From contig PLDP01000162.1 of the NCBI GenBank assembly GCA_003136795.1, positions 1 through 11,013 on the forward strand: DNA of 11,013 bases, written 5' to 3'. Below, piece by piece: positions 1-6,530 of this stretch (within the stretch, counting starts at the first letter, position 1; the number at the start of each line of letters is the position of its first letter). This DNA is from Actinomycetota bacterium. GTDB lineage: Bacteria > Actinomycetota > Thermoleophilia > Gaiellales > Gaiellaceae. A program made the position numbers and the translations under genes. Under the pieces are notes generated by a model. The model searched no databases and was not told where the DNA came from. It saw only the letters and a list, made by a program, of their open reading frames with translations.

Positions 1-1605
1 GGGTCGGCGGTCGCCCGCGGCCTGGACGGATTCTCGACGTGGCTGACCGGCGAACCGGGAGCCCCCGCCTCGCACGCGGAACAGCAGTCGTTTGCGAAGG
101 CGAACGCGCGCTCGTACGTCTCGTTCCCGAACGGCACGAAGCTACGACAGCTGATCACGCAGCACACCGGCGCCTGGACGATCCAGCTCCTCGGGTTCCG
201 CTCGGGCACGGGGTCGCTGTGCCTGCGTCTCGTCGTGCACGGCCCCGCCGGCACGAGCAGCGTCAATTGCGCACCGCTGGCAGACCTCCGCCTTTCGGGC
301 GCGCCCGCACGCGTGATGCTCATCGACGATCCGGTCGGCAGCGGAACCAAGAGCGCGTGGTACGGGATCGACAAGCTCCGCTCGACGGCTCTGCAGATCA
401 CGGCGGGCGTGGCGGCTGACAACGTGCGGAGCGTCGTTTTGCGCGACCAGCACGGGCGCCACGTCGTTCCGGCCCGCTCAAACGCATTTCTCTACGTCGC
501 GCGAGCTCCCGAGATCGGCCAGCGCGTCAGCGCCGTCTCAGCGCGCACGACGACCGGGCTCGTGACGGTGCCGTTCTCGCCGTCGCCGTTCGGCTTCGGC
601 TTCGGCGGTGGGGCCTCGCCGCGCCCCGCACCGACAGTTCGCGTAGAACGGAAGGTCACCGGCGGGACGATCGGCTGGCTCAACCGCCGTGAAGAGCGCG
701 GGCAGCCGCTCTCGACGCTACCCCCGCGCCTTCGCGGCAGTCTGCTGGGCAACCGTCTGGGGCGGATCGTGTTCGGGCGCGTCCTGACGCCGGACCCGAG
801 CGCGCCATATCGCGTGGCGGTCACCCTGAACGCACACCGCAAGGGCGGCCCCGCGGCGGGCCTGTGCACGATGCTCGTCGGCCCCGCCGAGGCCGGCGGG
901 GGCTGCTCGCCGTACCCGGGCCTCTTCAAGGATGCGCCGATGACGTTTGGGTGGAGTGGCAGCGGCGACGGCGAGTTCGTGCAGGTCTCGGGCGTCGCGG
1001 CGGACGCCGTCGCCCGCCTGCAGGTGCTGCTGGTGACAGGGCAGCACCTCGACGTCCCGCTCGCCGACAACGCATTCGTCGTCGGCGTTGCCCGCGCCGA
1101 TCTTCCGGCGCGCCTTGTTGCCTTCGGCGCCGACGGCAAGGTGATCGCTGCAAGCGAGGCGATCGGCGACTTCACCGCGACCGGCGCAAGCCCGGCACGC
1201 GGCCGTGCAGTAGAGCTGCTGCACGTCACGGGACCGAAGGGCGAGCACGCCGAGCTGTTCGTCGGCGCCTCGACGAACGGCGGGGAGTGCATGTACGTCA
1301 AGCACTTCGTCACGATTCACGTCGCGGGGGCGATGGAGGGCTGCCAGGGCCCGACGTGGACCGGCCCGCCGCTGCGGCTGAGCCCCGACGCGAGCTTCAT
1401 CTCGGGCCGAGTCCGGAGCGACGTCGCGACGGTGCGCCTCCACTACCGCTCCGGTCAGACGCAGACGCTCGACCCGACGCGCGGCTACGTGCTGATGACG
1501 ATTCCTGCCGGTCGGAAGCTCGTGTCGGCGGACGGTCTCTCGAGCAGCGGCCGGGTCGTCGGACACACATCGTTCGTGCCGCCGAAGAAAGCGGGCCGCG
1601 GCTAG
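1..1605 (+). CDS. Large three-module exported or surface-type protein, 5' end outside window
   Basis: The reading frame is open from base 1 to the TAG at 1603-1605 (534 residues visible), so the true start lies upstream. The first residues (GSAVARGLDGFSTWLTGEPG) read like the stretch just after a membrane anchor, giving a single-pass protein with a large outer domain; the anchor itself is not visible. I see three related modules at about residues 58-180, 270-390 and 403-530. Each has a Cys-containing strand (LCLRLV, GLCTML, GECMYV), then a segment like VxGVAxDxVxxLxVLxxxG, then VPxxxNAF or a variant. Between modules 1 and 2 is a Gly/Phe/Pro-rich linker (about 190-215). The style is that of uncharacterised Thermoleophilia proteins. 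No catalytic motif is visible, and function is unknown. It ends 6 bp before the convergent HEPN gene with no terminator between them. Confidence 0.8.
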   Translation, partial: GSAVARGLDGFSTWLTGEPGAPASHAEQQSFAKANARSYVSFPNGTKLRQLITQHTGAWTIQLLGFRSGTGSLCLRLVVHGPAGTSSVNCAPLADLRLSGAPARVMLIDDPVGSGTKSAWYGIDKLRSTALQITAGVAADNVRSVVLRDQHGRHVVPARSNAFLYVARAPEIGQRVSAVSARTTTGLVTVPFSPSPFGFGFGGGASPRPAPTVRVERKVTGGTIGWLNRREERGQPLSTLPPRLRGSLLGNRLGRIVFGRVLTPDPSAPYRVAVTLNAHRKGGPAAGLCTMLVGPAEAGGGCSPYPGLFKDAPMTFGWSGSGDGEFVQVSGVAADAVARLQVLLVTGQHLDVPLADNAFVVGVARADLPARLVAFGADGKVIAASEAIGDFTATGASPARGRAVELLHVTGPKGEHAELFVGASTNGGECMYVKHFVTIHVAGAMEGCQGPTWTGPPLRLSPDASFISGRVRSDVATVRLHYRSGQTQTLDPTRGYVLMTIPAGRKLVSADGLSSSGRVVGHTSFVPPKKAGRG

Positions 1606-1611
1606 ATCCGT

Positions 1612-2028
1612 CTACGCGCGGCGTTCTCTCGCTGCCTGGACGAGCTTGATTGCCGCTCGGGATGCGCGCTTGACGTCGGTGTCCGGCAGTGGCTTCGCTC
1701 CGTAGCCTGCCTTCGTCTTCAGGCTCAGCAGGTCGCCGAGCGCCTTTGACAGCGGGGCGCCGTCCTTCACCTTCTTGAGCTGAGCGGTCGCTTGACGGTG
1801 ATCGTCACCTTTGGAGTGGACTTTGAGTTCGAAGCAGCAGATGGCATCCGACGCGGCGATCCCGGCGTGGATGCAGTTGGTGATGATCGTGTTGTTCTTG
1901 AAGCGGGCTGCAGCGCCGTGGACGTCTTCACTTTCAGCTATGACCTCGGCTGCCTCAATGTATGACTCGGCGCTGGCAAGCCGGTCGCGTCCGAACTCGT
2001 TCGTGCAAGGGGAAAGATCGGGGCTCAT
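1612..2028 (-). CDS. HEPN-like protein, partner of the adjacent MNT nucleotidyltransferase
   Basis: This is a 138-residue all-helical protein starting at the ATG at 2028-2026, which overlaps the stop of the upstream nucleotidyltransferase as ATGA, so the two are probably translationally coupled. The core at residues 16-85 (ESYIEAAEVI, then HAGIAASDAICC, then SKGDDHRQA) is the pattern of small HEPN-type helical bundles encoded beside minimal nucleotidyltransferases. In MNT-HEPN toxin-antitoxin pairs the HEPN protein is usually an RNase toxin with an RX4-6H motif. Here the nearest candidates are R42 and H54, eleven residues apart, so the canonical motif is missing. It may be a non-nucleolytic partner or use other residues (H54, H77). 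A Lys/Arg-rich tail follows (about 120-138). Family placement is moderately sure; toxin activity is not shown. Confidence 0.75.
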   Translation of the reverse strand: MSPDLSPCTNEFGRDRLASAESYIEAAEVIAESEDVHGAAARFKNNTIITNCIHAGIAASDAICCFELKVHSKGDDHRQATAQLKKVKDGAPLSKALGDLLSLKTKAGYGAKPLPDTDVKRASRAAIKLVQAARERRA

Positions 2029-2651
2029 CGAGACTTCGTGGCCGTCGGGCGAAGGTCGCGCAGGTTGCCGGCTAGCACGATCCCGTCGGCTGCGATCTCG
2101 GCGATGACCGGTTCTTCGCGCTGTAGCCGCGGCAGCTCGGACTGTGAATATTCGAGTGAGCGAGCATCGTTGCCCGTCCAGGCAGAAGCCGCCTGCTCCA
2201 AGGCAATGACCTGGTCGCGCCAGACCGGGTCGTCCTCGCCGATGCCCGTGGGACGAACGAGAAAGATGTCGAGGTCGCTGTCGGTGCCCCCGTCTCCCCT
2301 CGCCACTGAGCCGAACACCGCGGCAAGCGTCGGTCTGATCTCCCACGCGGCAACTGTTTCTCTTAGACGTTCGAAGAGCTGCAGGCGCAGGGTGGCGAGG
2401 GCCTCGATGAGAGGAGCGGCGAGATGGTCGCGGTTGAGCCGGTAGAGCAAGGCATTGCCCGCGCTTCGTTCGAGGACGATCCCTACTGCTACGAGTCGCT
2501 CCAGACAGCGCCGGACGCCGGTGTGAGACGAATGGCCGAGCGCCCGATGAAGCTCTCGACCGGAAAACTCGGTGTCCCCTCGGGCGAGCATGGCAAGGAC
2601 GTCTCCATCGAGAGTAGGAGTCACCACACTGAGGGGGTGGCGGAAATCCAC
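2025..2651 (-). CDS. Winged-helix plus minimal nucleotidyltransferase (MNT) protein, probable antitoxin or autoregulator
   Basis: With a GTG start at 2651 the product is 208 residues. Residues about 12-75 form a winged helix (LARGDTEFSGRELHRALG, then VRRCLERLVAVGIV, then a wing ending ALLYRLNRDHL). Residues 105-170 are a nucleotidyltransferase core: G114-S115, ten residues, then D126-x-D128 (GSX10DXD), with E167 a possible third carboxylate. In MntA-HepT systems such enzymes AMPylate and silence the HEPN toxin. Here the fused DNA-binding domain suggests an autoregulator as well. An upstream ATG at 2681 is in frame, but it lies inside the 20-bp operator-like repeats. The GTG sits just after a TATACT box with no Shine-Dalgarno, so I prefer GTG and a leaderless message. 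The gene heads a two-gene operon with the HEPN gene. Confidence 0.8.
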   Translation of the reverse strand: MDFRHPLSVVTPTLDGDVLAMLARGDTEFSGRELHRALGHSSHTGVRRCLERLVAVGIVLERSAGNALLYRLNRDHLAAPLIEALATLRLQLFERLRETVAAWEIRPTLAAVFGSVARGDGGTDSDLDIFLVRPTGIGEDDPVWRDQVIALEQAASAWTGNDARSLEYSQSELPRLQREEPVIAEIAADGIVLAGNLRDLRPTATKSR

Positions 2652-2654
2652 TAC

Positions 2655-2714
2655 TTGGCAAGTATAGCGCGCGATTGGCAACTATACCGGCCGATTGGCA
2701 AGGAAAGTTGCCGA
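2655..2714. repeat. 20-bp phased direct repeats, candidate operator of the MNT-HEPN operon
   Basis: On the + strand TTGGCAA occurs at 2655, 2675 and 2695, exactly 20 bp apart. The first two units share TTGGCAA-N-TATA-N6-CGA-like content. The third runs into an inverted partner (TTGGCAA 2695-2701 / TTGCCGA 2708-2714). The 20-bp spacing is about two helical turns, so bound proteins would line up on one face. The units overlap the -10-like boxes of the leftward operon, as expected for autorepression by its winged-helix protein; the binding protein is inferred. Confidence 0.65.
2661..2666 (-). promoter_or_regulatory. -10-like box TATACT before the MNT gene, possibly leaderless
   Basis: Reading leftward, TATACT is followed by 9 nt and then the GTG start at 2651, so initiation at the usual distance would leave only about 3 nt of leader. 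A second box, TATAGT (2686-2681), lies one repeat unit upstream. Neither has a good -35 at 16-18 bp, so the assignment is tentative. Confidence 0.35.
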
Positions 2715-2827
2715 ACTGACGGCGGCTAAGCGACCACGCGGCGGTGCTAGAAAGCGGGGCCGCGGCAACTAGGGAACTGGGGATCGCCGAAAGAAGCATA
2801 ATGCTGGCTATCCCAGACCTTAAAGGC

Positions 2828-2833
2828 TATAGT
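2828..2833 (+). promoter_or_regulatory. -10-like box TATAGT before hipB, possibly leaderless
   Basis: TATAGT lies 9 nt before the ATG at 2843, the same geometry as the divergent MNT promoter, and there is no Shine-Dalgarno. Upstream, GGCTAT occurs at 2806 and 2825. No convincing -35 is seen. Confidence 0.35.
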
Positions 2834-2865
2834 GACTGAGATATGCCTCATAATGCTCCTCAGTC
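2834..2865. promoter_or_regulatory. Inverted repeat spanning the hipB start, candidate HipB operator
   Basis: GACTGAG (2834-2840) and CTCAGTC (2859-2865) are perfect 7-bp inverted arms with centres 25 bp apart, and they bracket the ATG at 2843. The word CATAATGCT also occurs at 2797-2805 and 2849-2857. HipB repressors bind inverted operators at their own promoter, so this is a reasonable candidate, though the sequence is not the E. coli hip operator. Confidence 0.4.
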
Positions 2866-3196
2866 TCAACCAAAACGCCCCCTTCCTTCCCCGGTGCGCC
2901 GGGCCCTGCGCGCCGTTGGGGACTCCGTCAGTGCCTGGAGAAAGCTCCGCGGCCTGACTCAGACGCAACTGGCACAACGGGCCGGGATCTCACGCGACAC
3001 GCTGAGTCGCCTTGAACGAGGAGACGAGGGCGTGAGCGTCGAGAACCTGCTTCGGGTCCTGCGCGTGCTGGGAATCCTCGACGGTGTGCCGCGAGCCCTC
3101 GATCCGTACCGGTCGGACATCGGCCGCCTGCGAGCGGACGAACAGCTTCCGCAGCGGGTGCGACCGAAGAACCTGATCGGCCGAGACGATGGCTGA
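2843..3196 (+). CDS. hipB: HipB-like antitoxin, XRE-family helix-turn-helix protein
   Basis: This is a 117-residue protein with a Cro/C1-type helix-turn-helix at about residues 28-82 (SAWRKLRGLTQTQLAQRAGISRDTLSRLERG would be the core helices, here only described). The order is the typical 'LTQxxLAxxAGIS, then LSRLE' pattern followed by an amphipathic LLRVLRVLGILD helix. The 27-residue basic N-terminus and the C-terminal tail (DPYRSDIGRLRADEQLPQRV) lie outside the HTH and could contact HipA. The gene overlaps hipA by 8 nt, the usual antitoxin-first order. HipB proteins bind HipA to block its kinase and repress the operon. The start is the first ATG after a -10-like box. GTG 2894 (V18) is a less likely alternative. 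Confidence 0.85.
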   Translation: MPHNAPQSQPKRPLPSPVRRALRAVGDSVSAWRKLRGLTQTQLAQRAGISRDTLSRLERGDEGVSVENLLRVLRVLGILDGVPRALDPYRSDIGRLRADEQLPQRVRPKNLIGRDDG

Positions 3197-4463
3197 GCAG
3201 CCGGTCGACGTGATCGTGCAGCTGGCCGGCGAGGACGTGGTCGCAGGACGCCTCTGGGCGCACCGCCGAGAGCGAAGCGAATCGGCGACCTTCAGCTACA
3301 CAGCGAACTATCTGGCGCTCGGGGAAGCGTATGCACTCGATCCGCTGCTCCCGCTCGTCAGCGGCCAGCAGCAGACACCCGAAGGACGACCAATCTTCGG
3401 GGCGTTCTCCGATTGCGCACCGGACCGTTGGGGGCGCAGGCTCATCCAGCGAGCGGAGAAGCAGCGCGCACGCGCCGCAGGCGCCGCCGAGCGGAGCTTC
3501 GCTGAGATCGACTACCTCCTCGGCGTGCGGGATGACCTCCGCCAAGGCGCGCTTCGCTTCAGGGATCCTGACACCGGCAGCTACCTCTCGGACGCAAGCG
3601 GCGGTGTGCCTCACCTCATCGACCTGCCTCAGCTCTTGAATGCGGCGGAGCACCTCGAGCGGGACGAAGCAACGGAAGCAGAGCTCCAGAGCTTGCTATG
3701 GGGCGGCAGCTCGCTGGGCGGCGCGCGACCGAAGGCCCACGTCATCGAACAAGACGGGCGGATTGCAATTGCCAAGTTCCCAAGTCCGTCGAACGACGAA
3801 TGGGACGTGATGGCGTGGGAAGCCGTGGCCCTCCAACTCGCCCGCGCGGCGGGCATCTCGGTCTCGGACTGGAGCTTGCACTCGATCGACAACCGGTCTG
3901 TATTGATCGTCGAGCGCTTCGACCGAGCGGCCGATCGGCGGATCGGCTACGTGAGTGCGATGACCATGCTCGAAGTCACAGACGGCGCCGAGGCAAGCTA
4001 TCTCGACATTGTCGACGCGATCGAGACGGAAGGTGACCAGGTCAACAGCGACCTCTCGCAACTGTGGCGGCGGATCGCCTTCTCGATCCTGATCTCCAAC
4101 ACCGACGATCACCTGCGCAACCATGGCTTCCTGCGTGCGAGCACGGCCGGCTGGCGGCTCTCGCCAGCGTTCGACATCAACCCTGACCCACAGCCGGGAA
4201 CGAAGTACCTGAGCACCGCGATCGACTCGAACACCACCGAGGCGCGCGTCGATGTGCTCATGAGCGTTGCAGGCCTCTTCGGTTTGAGCGAGAGCGGTGC
4301 GCGACGCATCTTGGCCGATGTCGTCGCGTCGACGACTACGTGGAGGGATGTTGCGCGAGAGGTCGGGCTCGAGCGCACGGCGATCGAGCAGATGGCGAGC
4401 GCCTTCGAACACGAGCAGGCCGACGCGGCGCGAGCCGAGTCGCGGCAGTCGTCGTCGTCTTAG
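3189..4463 (+). CDS. hipA: HipA-family serine/threonine kinase toxin
   Basis: This 424-residue protein is normal length for the family. The N-terminal subdomain (about 1-110) precedes a HipA-C kinase domain (about 165-390). Visible functional elements are the Ser/Gly loop SSLGGARPK (174-182), comparable to the phosphate-binding/autophosphorylation loop, the ATP-contacting lysine K196 in IAIAKF, the catalytic segment NTDDHLRNHG with D306 and N311, and the metal-binding D329 in AFDINP. All look intact, so the kinase should be active. HipA kinases phosphorylate translation factors such as glutamyl-tRNA synthetase and cause growth arrest; the target here is unknown. The message is probably shared with hipB through the 8-nt overlap. 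The stop overlaps the convergent PIG-L stop by 4 nt, so there is no room for a terminator between them. The C-terminus ends in a short Ser run. Confidence 0.9.
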   Translation: MAEQPVDVIVQLAGEDVVAGRLWAHRRERSESATFSYTANYLALGEAYALDPLLPLVSGQQQTPEGRPIFGAFSDCAPDRWGRRLIQRAEKQRARAAGAAERSFAEIDYLLGVRDDLRQGALRFRDPDTGSYLSDASGGVPHLIDLPQLLNAAEHLERDEATEAELQSLLWGGSSLGGARPKAHVIEQDGRIAIAKFPSPSNDEWDVMAWEAVALQLARAAGISVSDWSLHSIDNRSVLIVERFDRAADRRIGYVSAMTMLEVTDGAEASYLDIVDAIETEGDQVNSDLSQLWRRIAFSILISNTDDHLRNHGFLRASTAGWRLSPAFDINPDPQPGTKYLSTAIDSNTTEARVDVLMSVAGLFGLSESGARRILADVVASTTTWRDVAREVGLERTAIEQMASAFEHEQADAARAESRQSSSS

Positions 4464-5095
4464 GCGACCACGCGGTACACCTGGAAGACCTCGGCGTACT
4501 CGCGGTTCACGTTGGTGCCGTGGGTGCGGGCGACGTTCCAGACGTACTCGGAGTTCGCATACCGGCGGTGCTGCTGCGACGCGTACTTCTCCAGCGCCGC
4601 GACCTTGCGCTCGATGTGCCGCTGCTCGAGCGCGAAGTAGGCCTGGTAGCTGAAGTCGAAGTTGTTCCACGGGATCTCGTAGCCGAGGATCGTCGTGCGC
4701 TTGAACGCACGCAGGCCTTCGTTGGCGACCGTCTGGTGGTCCTGGTGCACGTCGTGCACCGACGGCATGAACACGCAGTCGGGCTGCCAGTCGGTCCAGA
4801 TCTCGATCAGCAGCTCGAGGATCTCCTGGCGGTGGTCGGGGAACGTGCGCACGTCGAAGTCGTGCACGGTGAGGTTCCCGGCGGGAATGCCGATCTCGGT
4901 CGTCGCCTCGCGCACCTCGCGGGCGAGCGTGTCGGGCGCGAAGCCCGCGGGCAGGGAGCGCGTCGCGATCGAGAACGCGACGTAGCGCACCTCGGCGCCG
5001 GCCTCGACGAGCCGCGCCATCGTCCCGCCGCAGCCGAACTCGCCGTCGTCGGTGTGCGGCGCGAGCACCAGCGCACGCTTGACGCCGTCAATCAC
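4460..5095 (-). CDS. PIG-L/LmbE-family zinc-dependent deacetylase
   Basis: This is a 211-residue protein of the N-acetylglucosaminyl deacetylase fold. The first metal-binding segment is APHTDDGEFGCGG (residues 12-24), with H14 and D17 as ligands and D16 as the likely base. The second is HDVHQDH (114-120), matching the family HxxH/HPDH element. Family members remove acetyl groups from N-acetylglucosamine-type sugars or conjugates; the substrate here is not evident. The GTG start (5095) has GGAG about 8 nt upstream and overlaps the ligase stop by 8 nt, which makes this the last gene of the operon. Linked to a polymer ligase, it may trim a surface sugar, though mycothiol- or antibiotic-type deacetylases share the same motifs. 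Confidence 0.88.
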   Translation of the reverse strand: MIDGVKRALVLAPHTDDGEFGCGGTMARLVEAGAEVRYVAFSIATRSLPAGFAPDTLAREVREATTEIGIPAGNLTVHDFDVRTFPDHRQEILELLIEIWTDWQPDCVFMPSVHDVHQDHQTVANEGLRAFKRTTILGYEIPWNNFDFSYQAYFALEQRHIERKVAALEKYASQQHRRYANSEYVWNVARTHGTNVNREYAEVFQVYRVVA

Positions 5096-6530
5096 TCGCA
5101 GGGCTCCAGGTCCGTGCGCCCACCGCGATCAGCGCGAGCAGGCCCCAGAAGGTGGGGTCTTCGAAGAGCGCGTTGTAGAAGATGCAGTGCACGAGGATCG
5201 CGACCAAGGCTAGTCCGAACGCGAGCCGGGCCGCGCCGTCGAAGTCGCGGCCGAGGCGGCGGAACGCGAGCGCGACCGCCGTCCCGACGAGCCACAGGAA
5301 GAGCACGAGGCCGGGGAAGCCGGTCTCGGCCGCGACGGTGATCGGCGTCGTATGGGAGGCGGCTGCCTTGGGCTCCTTGCCTTTCAGGTGCGCGAGGTCG
5401 GCATAGGCGCGCTTGAAGCCGCCGACTCCGACGCCCAGCACCGGATGGTGGAGCGAGACCTTGATCCCCGTGGAGATGAGCGTCGAGCGGCCGCTCGTCA
5501 CGTGCGAAAGCGACGCCTTGTGGCGAATCGTCGGCGACGCGGCGAGCATCACGACGAGCACGACGACGCCGGCGCCGACGAGCCAGAGGCTGCGCCGGCC
5601 CCAGGCGATCACCGCAGCAACCGCGACGCCGACCATCAGGGCGAGGAAGCTCGACTGCGAGAACGACGGCAGCAACCCGGCCCAGGTGATCACGATCGTC
5701 AGCCCGGCGGCGATCTGCCACAGCGGGTCGCCGCGGCGGAAGAGCACGACGACGAGGCTCGCGAGGATCCCGATCGCGAGGAAGCGCCCGTAGATCGACG
5801 GATCGAAGAACACGGAGTTGACGCGGTAGAACCAGCCGCTCGGCGCGTAGGCGTTGTCGACCCGCACCTTCGGGTTCCAGAAGATGTTGCGCGTCTCGTA
5901 CTGGACGATCCCGATCACCGCGAAGACGAGCGCCATCACGGCGAGCTGGACGTACAGCGTCAGCACCCAGGCCCGCGACCAGACGAGCCGTGCGAGCGCG
6001 ACCGCCAGCAGGCCGAACGGCAGCACGAAGAAGAGCAGCTCGATCGCGCCCTGGCGGGGGTCCTTCGACCAGAGCAGCGACACGCCGTCCCACGCGACAA
6101 AGGCGGCGACCGGCCAGGCGAGCGGGCCGAGCTCGCGCACCCGGTTCGAGTCGTCGCCGTAGAGCTCCCACGCGAGCGCGAGCGCGGCAACCGCGACGAC
6201 GGCGTAAAGCGGCAGCAGCAGGTTGGCCTGCGTCGAGCCGACGTGCACCGGGATGCGCGCGGGAACGCACGCGAGCGTCGCGAGCGCAAGGAGCCACGGC
6301 GCGCGCAGCACGCCCCACGTGCCGGCGGCGGCCGCGATCGCGCCGAGGACGGCGGCCGCGGCGAGCAGGCGGTGGTGCCCGTGCGGGGCGAGGTAGACGG
6401 TGAGCCCGGCGCAGCCGAGCGCCCAGGCGGCGAGGCCGGCGACGCGAAGGTCGCGCCGCGTCGCGACGACGAGGAGCGCAAGCCCGAGCGCACCGAACGC
6501 ACCGGCGGCCTGCGCGACGCCGGTGCTCAT
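5088..6530 (-). CDS. O-antigen ligase / Wzy-type polysaccharide polymerase membrane protein
   Basis: This is a 480-residue, very hydrophobic protein with roughly ten to twelve membrane helices. The Wzy_C-type region runs from about 235 to 410. A large outer loop (about 335-400) holds SGRSTLISTGIKVSLHHPVLGVG (R348) and a second part SHTTPITVAAETGFPGL (H393), the Arg/His pattern of O-antigen ligases and polymerases. Such enzymes join or polymerise undecaprenyl-linked glycans at the outer face of the membrane. In a Gram-positive this would be an exopolysaccharide or wall glycan, not lipopolysaccharide. The ATG at 6530 overlaps the preceding stop as ATGA. The open frame continues upstream to 7550, but that part is a shadow of the FlgD-Ig gene. 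The exact ligase or polymerase role cannot be decided. Confidence 0.88.
   Translation of the reverse strand: MSTGVAQAAGAFGALGLALLVVATRRDLRVAGLAAWALGCAGLTVYLAPHGHHRLLAAAAVLGAIAAAAGTWGVLRAPWLLALATLACVPARIPVHVGSTQANLLLPLYAVVAVAALALAWELYGDDSNRVRELGPLAWPVAAFVAWDGVSLLWSKDPRQGAIELLFFVLPFGLLAVALARLVWSRAWVLTLYVQLAVMALVFAVIGIVQYETRNIFWNPKVRVDNAYAPSGWFYRVNSVFFDPSIYGRFLAIGILASLVVVLFRRGDPLWQIAAGLTIVITWAGLLPSFSQSSFLALMVGVAVAAVIAWGRRSLWLVGAGVVVLVVMLAASPTIRHKASLSHVTSGRSTLISTGIKVSLHHPVLGVGVGGFKRAYADLAHLKGKEPKAAASHTTPITVAAETGFPGLVLFLWLVGTAVALAFRRLGRDFDGAARLAFGLALVAILVHCIFYNALFEDPTFWGLLALIAVGARTWSPASD

Noticed and set aside
1612..2799. A 395-residue minus-strand protein including the HEPN-like domain
   Set aside because: The N-terminal part is Arg/Ser-rich shadow of the nucleotidyltransferase in another frame. 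The ATG at 2028 with ATGA coupling is the natural start.
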